Shown: positions 1 to 7,587, counted from the first letter of the stretch. The stretch: DNA of 9,496 nucleotides from Candidatus Methanogasteraceae archaeon UBA261 (GCA_002506015.1 DAWR01000156.1:5544-15039); one strand, 5' to 3'. Program-made: numbers and translations. Notes: generated from the letters alone by a model not told the origin.

Positions 1-197
1 AGGATGCCGAGGAGTTTGATAAAATCCGGGTCAACCACGTCATAGCCGTGAGTGCTTCCTATTCCTGCCCTGAAGATCGGGGATGCGTAAATGCCAGAAA
101 TGCCAAGCTCGGATAGATATGGGCTGATCTCCCCTGCCGCCTGAAAGTCAAAGGAAGGATTGAACTGAATTCTATATGTTGCAACCGGGATACGCAT
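1..197 (-). CDS. treY: Malto-oligosyltrehalose synthase, N-terminal part (runs off left edge)
   Basis: TreY is a GH13 enzyme that turns the reducing-end alpha-1,4 bond of a malto-oligosaccharide into an alpha,alpha-1,1 bond, giving maltooligosyltrehalose. Only about 65 residues are in the window. They begin MRIPVATYRIQF and continue with LSELGISGIYASPIF and GSTHGYDVVDP, the hallmark N-terminal signature of TreY (first barrel strands of the GH13 domain). The ATG (197-195) shares one base with the TGA of the GH57 gene (TGATG). A good Shine-Dalgarno sequence, GAGGAG (plus-strand 204-209), sits 6 nt before it, so the start is well supported and translation is probably coupled. No frame damage is seen in the visible part, but the residues just before the edge (DPDFIKLLGI) fit the family's usual DPxxxNPELG less well. 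The rest of the gene lies outside the window. Confidence 0.88.
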   Translation of the reverse strand, partial: MRIPVATYRIQFNPSFDFQAAGEISPYLSELGISGIYASPIFRAGIGSTHGYDVVDPDFIKLLGI

Positions 198-2650
198 CAC
201 ACACTCCTCAAGTAGAGGTACTCCTGTAGATTATCGAAATGCTCAACCCATTTCTCGGCAGTCTGATCACCTCTTTCTGCACTCTCCCGCATTTCACCGC
301 TGAGTTGCTTGCTTATTGAGAAGCAGATGTTCTGAGTCTTCCACAGATCAAGTTCCAGAGGGAGAGCACTCAAAATTCCGAATATGGTCTCTATTCTCTC
401 AAGCAGCAACACATCTTCCGGCGTCATGGAAAGTTGTTCCATGAGCGAATTGATTCTCTGGCTTGCGACAAAGCCAAGAGTGGTCATGTCCAGTTCAAAT
501 GACCATTTTTTAACCTGTCCAACCAACTTTTGAAGATCCTCAAGATCAAGTTCTTCGGTTTCCAGCGATTTGCGAAGATCCGCGTTCAGTACGAACTCAG
601 CAGTGGCGGCAAGGGCTTTCGGCAGGGGAATTCGTAAATCTCTCATAACCTGCATAATCTGGTAATGTTGTTCGTATGTCTGACGGGACGAAGCCTCCAT
701 CTCACTTAGTATGGGCTCAAGGATCTGGTTCAAGACCTTTCGCTGCTCATCTTTGAAGAGGTGCCACAGGGAATACCAGTGCGTTTCAAAGTGCCGGTCC
801 ATCAAACGAATCACTTCAGGAATATCACTCTTCGTGAAAGCATTCGTTATTTCTTGATGCATACGTGAGAAGCAATCGTCCCCCATATACTCGCGCACCC
901 CGCCGATCAAGTTGGGGTCTCCAAAATGCAGGACTGCAAAGCACACCAACCGTTCTTCTCCTGTGATATCAGCATGTATCCGGGCTTTACCAACGGCAAG
1001 TTTCTGTATCCCATACTCATTCAGGTCATATATCTCGCTCTTAGCTGTGTAACAGAAAATATTTATGGTTTCCGGATATTCCTCAAAGAGTGAAGATATG
1101 GCATAGTGCGCCCCAACCTTGAGGAGATCGAGGGCAGCAGGCTTTACAAAAGTTTCCCAGACCCGGGCGCCATTTTTAAACTCTGAAATATTGCTCTGCG
1201 CGCTCTCAAGGATATCAAGATAGCCAGATTCCAGGTCATCGCCGCTAACCTCTCTTGCAAGCTGCATGGCGCAGGAAGCGTACCGCATCACCTGAACCGT
1301 CTCGATACCTGAGATATCATCGAAGAACCAGCCGCAGCTCGTGTACATAAGCATGGCGCAGCGCTGCATCTCGAGAAGTTTTAGAACTTTCACAGTCTCT
1401 TCCTCTGAAAGCTTTCTTAGTGCATGTCTTGAAAGAAATGCCCCCACGCTCTGAACCGACCCATCAAGAATAACCTCGTTCTGAACCGACCTGTTGAGAA
1501 TAACCTTGATGTAATCATCCCTTGCCTGCCATGGATCCTGTATGTATGATGCCATCTCCCCCTCATAAATCGGAATAAGATTATCCCTGAGCCAGTCCAT
1601 CGCTTCGCGAAGGAAAGCCCGCCATTCCTGGTTCCAGCCGGGATTGGTCTGTGTGTTGCATCCGCAATCGCTCCTCCACCGTTCAACTCCGTGAGCGCAG
1701 CTCCAGGAACTGTTCTCAATGATTTCCACCTCGTGCGTTGGAGGGTGCTTTTCCAGGTATTCCGCATAGTTGGTGAGGTCAGCCAGATTGCCAGACTCGA
1801 TGTGGTGCAGGGCGCATGCCAGTGCCATGTCCCCATAACGATGATGGTGACCATAAGACTCCCCGTCTGTGGCTACGTGGACGAGCTGAGGCTCTTTCAG
1901 ATCGGAGAAAACACCAATCATCCTATCAGCAAAGTTTTTGCCGTTGTTTAAGAGACCTCCGAAGGCGATGTCCTGTGATACCTGATCATCATAAAAGAAG
2001 AGATTGATCGTCTTTCCGGATGGGAGTCTACACAGGTATGGCATTCTGGAGTCGACACCATCACCATTCACATCGTTCCACTCTTCTGTTCCCATCTCTC
2101 GCACCCGCTGCGCCTGGCGCGGCGCTATAATGGTGAACCCAATCCCGTACTCAGCCAGTATGTCCAGCGTTTCAAGATTGACAGCAGTCTCCGGAAGCCA
2201 CATCCCTTCCGGTTCCCTTCCAAAACGGTACTCAAAATCCCTTATTCCCCAGAGTACCTGTGTTCGTTTGTCCCTGCTATTTGCAAGCGGCATGATTATA
2301 TGGTTGTAAGCCTGTGCGATGGCTGAACCATGCCCCGAAAAACGTTTCTGGCTGATCCGGTCTGCTTCGATGATCGCTTGATACACATCATGATGGTGTA
2401 GTTTTATCCAGGAGAGAAGCGTTGGTCCGATATCAAAACTTATCCGGGCATAGTTGTTGACGATATCTATAATCCTTCTATCGGGATCGAGTATGCGGGA
2501 CGCTGTATTCGGAGCATAACATTCCGATGTTATCCTCTCGTTCCAGTCGTGGTGTGGATAAGCCGAATCCTGTAGTTCAATCTCTTCCAGCCATGGATTC
2601 TCCCTCGGTGGCTGATAAAAATGTCCGTGAACGCAGATGTAATGATTCAT
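197..2650 (-). CDS. Glycoside hydrolase family 57 protein with DUF3536 domain
   Basis: An 817-residue cytoplasmic protein with no signal peptide. GH57 enzymes cleave or transfer alpha-glucans by a retaining mechanism. The N-terminus carries the HGHFYQPPRENPW form of the GH57 HQP motif (residues 8-20). WLPE (151-154) supplies the likely nucleophile Glu154, and TDGESYGHH (261-269) holds the likely acid/base Asp262. A cysteine-rich signature SSWSCAHGVERWRSDCGC (314-331) is typical of the GH57-DUF3536 subgroup, and the helical C-terminal half matches the DUF3536 region. An upstream in-frame ATG at 2710 exists, but those 20 extra residues overlap treZ and are not family-like, so I start at 2650, where HYICVHGH begins. 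No strong Shine-Dalgarno sequence precedes it. It lies 40 nt after treZ and overlaps treY by one base. Specificity (amylase, branching enzyme or glucanotransferase) cannot be read from sequence. Context suggests it prepares or trims glucan chains for TreY. Residues 383-402 hold a tandem repeat (see findings). Confidence 0.9.
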   Translation of the reverse strand: MNHYICVHGHFYQPPRENPWLEEIELQDSAYPHHDWNERITSECYAPNTASRILDPDRRIIDIVNNYARISFDIGPTLLSWIKLHHHDVYQAIIEADRISQKRFSGHGSAIAQAYNHIIMPLANSRDKRTQVLWGIRDFEYRFGREPEGMWLPETAVNLETLDILAEYGIGFTIIAPRQAQRVREMGTEEWNDVNGDGVDSRMPYLCRLPSGKTINLFFYDDQVSQDIAFGGLLNNGKNFADRMIGVFSDLKEPQLVHVATDGESYGHHHRYGDMALACALHHIESGNLADLTNYAEYLEKHPPTHEVEIIENSSWSCAHGVERWRSDCGCNTQTNPGWNQEWRAFLREAMDWLRDNLIPIYEGEMASYIQDPWQARDDYIKVILNRSVQNEVILDGSVQSVGAFLSRHALRKLSEEETVKVLKLLEMQRCAMLMYTSCGWFFDDISGIETVQVMRYASCAMQLAREVSGDDLESGYLDILESAQSNISEFKNGARVWETFVKPAALDLLKVGAHYAISSLFEEYPETINIFCYTAKSEIYDLNEYGIQKLAVGKARIHADITGEERLVCFAVLHFGDPNLIGGVREYMGDDCFSRMHQEITNAFTKSDIPEVIRLMDRHFETHWYSLWHLFKDEQRKVLNQILEPILSEMEASSRQTYEQHYQIMQVMRDLRIPLPKALAATAEFVLNADLRKSLETEELDLEDLQKLVGQVKKWSFELDMTTLGFVASQRINSLMEQLSMTPEDVLLLERIETIFGILSALPLELDLWKTQNICFSISKQLSGEMRESAERGDQTAEKWVEHFDNLQEYLYLRSV
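1451..1510 (-). repeat. Two tandem 30-bp units inside the GH57 gene
   Basis: Plus-strand 1451-1480 and 1481-1510 are direct repeats of period 30, identical at about 24 of 30 positions by eye. Both begin ctgaaccgac and share taacct near the end. In the protein they encode VILNRSVQNE and VILDGSVQSV (residues 383-402). The period is a multiple of three, so the frame is kept. It looks like an in-frame duplication that has since diverged. Confidence 0.75.
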
Positions 2651-2690
2651 ATATATGTCTCGTATAATACAAAACTGAGCGGTCTTACGG

Positions 2691-3665
2691 TCAACTCCTG
2701 CCCCCAGCAATCATTCCGGGTAGTGAAGAACCGGAACCGCTCCAGATCTCATCCGAAGAGTCGAGAATTTTTTTCCACCTTCCATTCGGGAGGTGGGCAT
2801 GAAAGACGATATCCTCGTACTGGAAATTCATAGCGCAGTATACCTGACTTTCACCGTGCCATCTGCGAAGCAGAATAATCTTTTCCATCCCGGATATATC
2901 GAGGATGTTCTTATTGAAATTTGAAAGGGCAGGGATCTTCCTTCGTAGTTGAATCAGCCGACGATATAACTCAAAGAGAATTTTATGTCTACCCTCTCTT
3001 CTCTTCTCCCATCTGAGCCTAAACTTAAGAAAGGTCTCACGACTCCGTGGGTCTGGAGGAGCTCCCCCCCACTTAAAATCCTGAAATTCCATTCTTCGTC
3101 CTTCTCGCACGGCTGCTATCAGATCCGGGAAATGGCTGACAACGTAGAGGAATGGCGACTCCTCACCGTACTCTTCACCCATAAAAATCAGTGGGATGTA
3201 TGGTGAGAGAAGCAGAGCGCCTGCTGCAAGCTTCAGAGCCTCAAAAGATACGGGTTTTGCCAATCGTTCGCCGAGCATCCTGTTGCCAACCTGATCGTGA
3301 TTCTGTGAGAATACGATGAACCGATCGGCGGGGATCTCTTTTGAAGAGCTTCCATGGTGTCTTTTCCGATATGGAAAGTACTGCCATGAATAGACAAAGC
3401 CCTCTAAGAGAGCCTTCACAAGGTCTTCTACCCCGCCGAAATCGGTGTAATAGCCCGTTCTCTCACCTGTTAGCAGTGTATGAAGAGGGTGCTGGAAGTC
3501 GTCACACCATTGAGCATCGATTCCGTAGCCTCCGGATTTTCCGGGGCGTATAACTCTCACATCATTCAAATTACTTTCTGCCATCAGATAAAACTTTCTT
3601 CTGTTTTTATATGAGAGATCTTCGACTCTTTCTGCAAGTTCCCTGAGGAAGCGCTTTGCATTCAT
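2691..3665 (-). CDS. treZ: Malto-oligosyltrehalose trehalohydrolase, C-terminal half only (5'-truncated)
   Basis: TreZ (GH13) hydrolyses maltooligosyltrehalose to release trehalose. This 324-residue frame matches its C-terminal half: MAESNLND (residues 28-35, acid/base Glu30), SGGYGIDAQWCDDFQHPLH (44-62), the third catalytic Asp124 in FSQNHDQVGNR, and LIFMGEEYGE (159-168). Full enzymes are about 550-600 residues, so the CBM48 domain and the first half of the barrel are missing. Reading upstream of the ATG in the same frame, homology continues only through IQAIHD (to about 3683). The preceding residues do not match the expected RLDA with the nucleophile Asp, and the frame closes with TGA about 100 nt above the ATG. 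No Shine-Dalgarno sequence precedes the ATG, so it is probably just the first available Met. The remaining frame is unbroken to the stop. It could be a recent pseudogene or a retained fragment; as it stands it should not be catalytically active. Confidence 0.85.
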   Translation of the reverse strand: MNAKRFLRELAERVEDLSYKNRRKFYLMAESNLNDVRVIRPGKSGGYGIDAQWCDDFQHPLHTLLTGERTGYYTDFGGVEDLVKALLEGFVYSWQYFPYRKRHHGSSSKEIPADRFIVFSQNHDQVGNRMLGERLAKPVSFEALKLAAGALLLSPYIPLIFMGEEYGEESPFLYVVSHFPDLIAAVREGRRMEFQDFKWGGAPPDPRSRETFLKFRLRWEKRREGRHKILFELYRRLIQLRRKIPALSNFNKNILDISGMEKIILLRRWHGESQVYCAMNFQYEDIVFHAHLPNGRWKKILDSSDEIWSGSGSSLPGMIAGGRS

Positions 3666-3830
3666 ATCGTGGATGGCCTGAATATACTCAGCACCGGCAT
3701 AAACTGCGCTTTTTTTATTGGCGAAACCAAACTGATATGACCCACAAACAAGAACTTGACTCTTTGCTCACATTACGGTTTCAGAGGTTTGAAACAGCGC
3801 AAGTTGTGGCGGTGTGACGTATAGATTGCT
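3666..3830. other. Gap between corA and truncated treZ
   Basis: This 165-nt gap holds no credible gene on either strand. None of the three minus-strand frames recovers the missing N-terminal part of TreZ. If the treZ fragment, GH57 and treY are transcribed separately from corA, their promoter should be here, but I see only weak A+T-rich candidates (for example minus-strand AATAAAAAAAG near 3710-3720) and no convincing TATA/BRE pair. The left edge contains the last treZ-like codons (to about 3683). Confidence 0.5.
3778..3795. repeat. Short inverted repeat between corA and treZ
   Basis: GTTTCA (3778-3783) and TGAAAC (3790-3795) form a perfect 6-bp dyad around the 6-nt spacer gaggtt. It sits about 35 nt past the corA stop. 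It could be an operator, a weak terminator stem or chance. No T-tract follows it, so a terminator role is not favoured. Confidence 0.35.
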
Positions 3831-4898
3831 TTATAGCCATCTTCTCTTCCTGACATAAATTACCATTCCACCCCCTATGATCAGCATAGCCAGAAGAGCC
3901 ATGTGGTAACCAAATCGCCATTCGAGTTCCGGCATGTATCGAAAGTTCATCCCATAAACACCTGTTATAAAAGTTAACGGAATAAATATTGTAGCAATAA
4001 TCGTTAACACTTTCATAATTTCGTTCATCTTATTACTGACACTCGAGATGTAAAGGTCGAGCAGTTCGGAGAGCAGATCGCGAAACGTCTCTATCGTATC
4101 GATTACATGGATTGTATGATCGTAAACATCCCTCAGATATATTCCGGTTGATTCCCTGATCAAAACCGATTCTCCTCGTTCCATGCTGCTTATCACCTCA
4201 CGCAGGGGCCAGACCGACTTCCTGAAAAGCAGCATCTCTCCTTTTAAACTGTGGATAGTCCGCATGGTTTCCGGTCTTGGTTCATCAAGGAGGTCTTCTT
4301 CCAGATCTTCCATCACATCTCCAATTCTCTCAAGGATCAGAAAATAACTATCAACAATCACGTCCATCAAAGCATAAGCAAGGTAATCAGGACCCAGTTT
4401 TCTAATACGTCCCTTACCGTTCCTGATTCTTTCTCGTACCGGCTTGAAAACATCCTCCTCCCCCTCCTCAAACGAGATGACGAAATTCGAGCCAAGAATC
4501 AAACCGATCTGTTCCGCATTTACCACATTCGTGTCTTCCTCAAAACAGAGCATCTTCAATATGAGAAAGATGTAATCATCAAAATCCTCCATTTTGGGAT
4601 GTTGTTCCGTATTCGCGATATCTTCCAGGACAAGAGAGTGGATGTTGAAGTGTTTTCCAATCTTCTCTATGGTATCCAGCTGATGAATGCCCCCGATGTT
4701 TATCCATGTGACGGCTGGTGTATCTTTAAACGAAAAGCACTCCTCGATCGTCTCGACTTCTTTCTCCTGAAATTGTGTTTCATCATAGTTGATGGTTGTG
4801 ATTCGTACCTTCTCGGCTTTTCTCTCACCTATGTGAACGAGAGTCCCTGGGGGAAGACCTCCTTTCTCTGATCTCTTTCTGAAGGGTTTTGGAATCAT
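3831..4898 (-). CDS. corA: CorA-type Mg2+/Co2+ transport protein
   Basis: CorA forms a pentameric divalent-cation channel in the cytoplasmic membrane, mainly for Mg2+ uptake. The 355 residues match the usual length of about 350. There is a large acidic, helical N-terminal cytoplasmic domain (about 1-290) with the typical WINIGGIHQ and LVLEDIANTEQHPKMEDFDDYIFLI stretches. A first membrane helix (about 293-314) ends in the diagnostic YGMN motif (GMN at 316-318), followed by the MPEL loop (322-325), a second helix (about 333-350) and a basic tail, RKRRWL. The ATG is 3 nt below the stop of the CNNM/CBS gene. A strong ribosome-binding site, GAGGTGAT (plus-strand 4901-4908), overlaps that stop. The two are almost certainly co-transcribed and may both serve Mg2+ homeostasis. 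Confidence 0.95.
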   Translation of the reverse strand: MIPKPFRKRSEKGGLPPGTLVHIGERKAEKVRITTINYDETQFQEKEVETIEECFSFKDTPAVTWINIGGIHQLDTIEKIGKHFNIHSLVLEDIANTEQHPKMEDFDDYIFLILKMLCFEEDTNVVNAEQIGLILGSNFVISFEEGEEDVFKPVRERIRNGKGRIRKLGPDYLAYALMDVIVDSYFLILERIGDVMEDLEEDLLDEPRPETMRTIHSLKGEMLLFRKSVWPLREVISSMERGESVLIRESTGIYLRDVYDHTIHVIDTIETFRDLLSELLDLYISSVSNKMNEIMKVLTIIATIFIPLTFITGVYGMNFRYMPELEWRFGYHMALLAMLIIGGGMVIYVRKRRWL

Positions 4899-4900
4899 CG

Positions 4901-4908
4901 ATCACCTC
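4901..4908 (-). promoter_or_regulatory. corA ribosome-binding site overlapping upstream stop
   Basis: On the minus strand GAGGTGAT precedes the corA ATG by 2 nt. It is a near-complete complement of the conserved 16S rRNA 3' end (AUCACCUC). Its TGA is also the stop codon of the upstream CNNM/CBS gene, so a terminating ribosome sits on the start site for the next gene. This suggests translational coupling. Confidence 0.75.
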
Positions 4909-5918
4909 GCATATCTTCCCTTTATTATTACATCGTGTTCATCGTATATACTTCCCACTATCACCTCCAGAATATCTTCTAAACAAACCACGCCCCTTGT
5001 TCTTCTCGCTTTGTCCACCACGATGGCGATGTGGAATTTACCCCTTTGAAACTCCTCAAGAAGGTCGTCCGCCCTTTTTGTCTCGATCACAAAATGGGGG
5101 GTTTTCATCAATTCTTTCAGCGAAACGCCGCCTTTGCCCACTTTTGCCAACAGATCCTTGGCATATAAGATGCCCACGACGTTATCCTTCGTCCCTTCAA
5201 AGATAGGGATTCTTGAGTGTCCACTACTCTTTATCAATTCCACGGCCGAATCCATGGTTTGATCGACTCTCATGCAAACTATCGCCCCCTTTGGCGACAT
5301 CACATCCGCAACCACGATTTCGTCAAGTTTCAGAACACCTATCATCATCTCTTGTTCATCCTCTTCGATCGCGCCTTCTTCTCTCCCTATGTCAAGCATC
5401 GTTTCCACCTCCTCTTCGGTCATTAATCTTTTCCGGTGGAGTTTTATGCCTAAAATTCTCGCAGAAATACCTGTAATTATAGAAAAAAACTTTGTAATCG
5501 GTTGGAAAATAGAAGCCAGGATCTGCATGGGCATGGAAATCAGGATAGAGATCCTTTCTGCCTGATGAACCGCGATCGTCTTTGGTATGATCTCAGAGAA
5601 CGTGAGGATCAGAATGGTCATCACTACGATCGCAATAGCCACGCCGTGGGTGGCACCAAAGATCTCTATTGCGATAGACGTTGCTACCGCCGACGCAGCG
5701 ATATTCACCACATTATTCAGGATGAGCACGGATGTGAGCACGGATTCAGGGTCTCGGACCAGCTTATCGACGTCCTCTGCTCCTTTCACACCCCGTTTCA
5801 ACAAAATCCTCGCTTTTATCTTGCCTACTACGATCAGAGCAGTTTCAGAGGCGGAAAAGAGCCCGGACAGGAGTAATAGCACGGATAGAAGTAAAAGTTG
5901 TTCAATGAGAAACGCCAT
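4902..5918 (-). CDS. CNNM/DUF21 and CBS-pair membrane protein (HlyC/CorC family)
   Basis: A 338-residue membrane protein of the family that includes CorC/CorB/MpfA and CNNM, implicated in Mg2+ efflux or its regulation. Residues 1-150 form the DUF21/CNNM domain with hydrophobic segments near 5-30, 58-85, 92-112 and 123-150. It has the signature SGLFSASETALI (18-29), the NNVVNIAASA stretch (68-77) and LTFSEIIPKT (105-114). An acidic linker (168-195) leads to two CBS motifs: VADVMSPKGAIV with SHSRIPIFEGT (203-243) and the FHIAIVVDKARRTRGVV stretch (295-311), a likely nucleotide-binding Bateman module. The usual C-terminal CorC_HlyC domain is absent; the protein ends soon after CBS2, and many family members run past 400 residues. 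Start: ATG at 5918 with AGAGGA (plus 5925-5930) upstream. It lies 51 nt after mscS and 3 nt before corA. Substrate and direction are inferred, not shown. Confidence 0.92.
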   Translation of the reverse strand: MAFLIEQLLLLSVLLLLSGLFSASETALIVVGKIKARILLKRGVKGAEDVDKLVRDPESVLTSVLILNNVVNIAASAVATSIAIEIFGATHGVAIAIVVMTILILTFSEIIPKTIAVHQAERISILISMPMQILASIFQPITKFFSIITGISARILGIKLHRKRLMTEEEVETMLDIGREEGAIEEDEQEMMIGVLKLDEIVVADVMSPKGAIVCMRVDQTMDSAVELIKSSGHSRIPIFEGTKDNVVGILYAKDLLAKVGKGGVSLKELMKTPHFVIETKRADDLLEEFQRGKFHIAIVVDKARRTRGVVCLEDILEVIVGSIYDEHDVIIKGRYAR

Positions 5919-5969
5919 CTTTTTTCCTCTTTTGACTATAGTTTGTGGAGTCTCGCATAAAGTACTATC

Positions 5970-6800
5970 TCATGATTCAGATTCAGCAGCCCTGACCTCC
6001 TGCCTCCGGGGTTCATCGGCAAACCAGACGACACGCTGCGGAAATGCGATCTCGATTCCGTTCTCCTCGAGAGTCTTCTTTATCTTCCAGAGTAGCTCCA
6101 TCTTGAGATCATACCACTCAGTAGCAGGTGCCCAGATCCTTACATGGAGATTAACCGAGTTGTCTCCGAGATTATCGACAAATACCCCGGGGGATGGATT
6201 TTTCAGGGCGAAGGGCTGCTCATCGATCAACTCTTCGATGATCTCGATAGCCAGATCAGCATCGTCGGTGTACCTTATCCCAACGACATACTCAAACCTC
6301 CTTGCGATGTTGGTAACATAATTGGTTATGATGCCGGTAAATACCTTCTCATTTGGAATTCTCACGTACAATCCAGTATATGTCCTGACTATTGTCGAGA
6401 CGATGTGGATATCCTCTACAAACCCTGAAATATCATCGACACGCAGCTGATCTCCAATCTTGATCGGTCGCTCAAACATGAGAAATATCCCGGATATGAG
6501 ATTGCCAACGATGCTCTGGCATGCAAAACCGATCACTATGCCGACGACACCCCCGGCAACGAGCAGATTTGAGAGTTCTATTCCAAGATCAGGGAGCGAT
6601 AGAAGTACAGCAACGATGATAATCGTGTAGTATATGACCTTGGCGATGATCTCCAGATGGTCCCGGTCCATCCGTTCCTTAAGCGATCTTTTTATGTTAA
6701 TTGCCACCACTTTGGCTATCAGAACTGCAATTATGAGGCGTACTGCGATCTGGAGGAGATTAAGAATGGTGTCACCGTAGACAACTGTATCGAGGATCAT
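5970..6800 (-). CDS. mscS: MscS-family small-conductance mechanosensitive channel
   Basis: MscS channels open under membrane tension and release solutes on hypo-osmotic shock. The 276 residues show three hydrophobic segments: TM1 about 12-34, TM2 about 52-70, and the Gly/Ala-rich pore helix TM3 about 77-108 (AGGVVGIVIGFACQSIVGN). The beta domain follows with GDQLRVDD, VEDIHIVSTIVRT and YVRIPN (116-150). The alpha/beta C-terminal domain ends in the family's GIEIAFPQRVV (248-258). The size fits E. coli MscS (286 residues). The ATG overlaps the DUF432 stop (ATGA), with GAGGGT just upstream (plus 6803-6808), pointing to translational coupling. Genes of this family are often simply annotated as mechanosensitive ion channel, and gating properties cannot be judged from sequence. 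Confidence 0.95.
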   Translation of the reverse strand: MILDTVVYGDTILNLLQIAVRLIIAVLIAKVVAINIKRSLKERMDRDHLEIIAKVIYYTIIIVAVLLSLPDLGIELSNLLVAGGVVGIVIGFACQSIVGNLISGIFLMFERPIKIGDQLRVDDISGFVEDIHIVSTIVRTYTGLYVRIPNEKVFTGIITNYVTNIARRFEYVVGIRYTDDADLAIEIIEELIDEQPFALKNPSPGVFVDNLGDNSVNLHVRIWAPATEWYDLKMELLWKIKKTLEENGIEIAFPQRVVWFADEPRRQEVRAAESES

Positions 6801-7525
6801 ATACCCTCATCCATCAGAAACCTTGCTGCGATCACAGGAATCTGTCTTAATCGTGAGGTGTAGAGTTCTAAAGATCTCTTCATCCCCTTCTTAAGAGGAG
6901 AATTGACAAAATCCATCTCTGCGACCTTTTTGCTTACAATCTTCATATTCGCCCTCATAGCGACCATATCGTCGCTGTAGTAGATCTTCATCCCATAAGC
7001 GGCAAAGACCGCCTGTGTCACTTCAACCCATCTTGCGGTAGTGTTTGTTATGTTAAGCTCTATTACCCCTTCGTAAACAGGATTCGTATCCGGTATCGTG
7101 GAATAAACCTTACTCATCCAGTACTTGCAGATAACCCCGCTTACAACGTCGCCATAGAGGGTAAACTTCTGTTTATTCAGTGCGAGGATATCAAGAATCT
7201 GAAAATCCTTCTTTCCATGTACGAAGATGCCGATCTCCACAGGAAATTTTACAAAGACCGTTCTTCTTGTGCTGGGTTCGATAAAAACCGACTTTTCAAA
7301 CTCAATTAAGAAGTGCGGGGTCAGATCCTTTGGCTTATTCACAGGCTCAACAGGGTTGATAAGGATTTTGCTGTTGCTTGACAAAAGAATATCCTCCACT
7401 TCCTCATCCATACACTCTCTTTTGTAAAGGAAACCTCCCGCCGTCCTCTCAACCGAGAGGGAGATTCCCTCCCTGTCAATTCTCAAAGGAACTCCATGCA
7501 AGCCGAAGATGCCGGATACCTTCAT
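6797..7525 (-). CDS. DUF432 family protein
   Basis: A 242-residue protein with no signal peptide or membrane helix. I recognise the DUF432 family, found mainly in archaea, by its central block ILINPVEPVNKPKDL, then HFLIEFEKSVFIEP and VFVKFPVEIGIFV (about residues 54-104), and by its Tyr-rich beta-strand segments. Its biochemical function is unknown. The gene overlaps mscS by 4 nt (ATGA), and DUF432 genes are known to me as neighbours of MscS-type channels, so a partner or regulator of the channel is a reasonable guess. The start at 7525 has no Shine-Dalgarno sequence. A TATA-like TTTTACAT (plus 7551-7558) lies about 25 nt before the ATG, which would suit a leaderless or nearly leaderless transcript. 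Confidence 0.82.
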   Translation of the reverse strand: MKVSGIFGLHGVPLRIDREGISLSVERTAGGFLYKRECMDEEVEDILLSSNSKILINPVEPVNKPKDLTPHFLIEFEKSVFIEPSTRRTVFVKFPVEIGIFVHGKKDFQILDILALNKQKFTLYGDVVSGVICKYWMSKVYSTIPDTNPVYEGVIELNITNTTARWVEVTQAVFAAYGMKIYYSDDMVAMRANMKIVSKKVAEMDFVNSPLKKGMKRSLELYTSRLRQIPVIAARFLMDEGI

Positions 7526-7550
7526 CGTATATAACCATTAACGGAATAGA

Positions 7551-7558
7551 ATGTAAAA
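7551..7558 (-). promoter_or_regulatory. Possible TATA box for the DUF432-mscS unit
   Basis: TTTTACAT on the minus strand is centred about 29 nt upstream of the DUF432 ATG, where an archaeal TATA box would give a transcript starting almost at the ATG. The absence of a ribosome-binding site agrees with this. The match is weak and there is no clear BRE, so the upstream SpeD-like promoter could equally drive this gene across the 62-nt gap. Confidence 0.3.
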
Positions 7559-7587
7559 GTAACCTCTGTATCTTTCTTATTCTTAGC

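Noticed and set aside
1417..1854. A 145-residue minus-strand frame inside the GH57 gene
   Set aside because: It lies wholly within the well-supported GH57 gene in another frame and has no recognisable domain.
2651..2710. Extension of the GH57 protein by 20 residues to an ATG at 2710
   Set aside because: It overlaps the end of treZ, the residues do not look like the family, and homologues begin near the HGHFYQPP motif.
4251..4871. A 206-residue plus-strand frame opposite corA
   Set aside because: It is the complement of a clear CorA gene and has no domain or ribosome-binding site of note.
5587..6321. A 244-residue plus-strand frame across mscS and the CNNM/CBS gene
   Set aside because: It is antisense to two clear genes, low-complexity Ser/Thr/Ile-rich, and spans their boundary.
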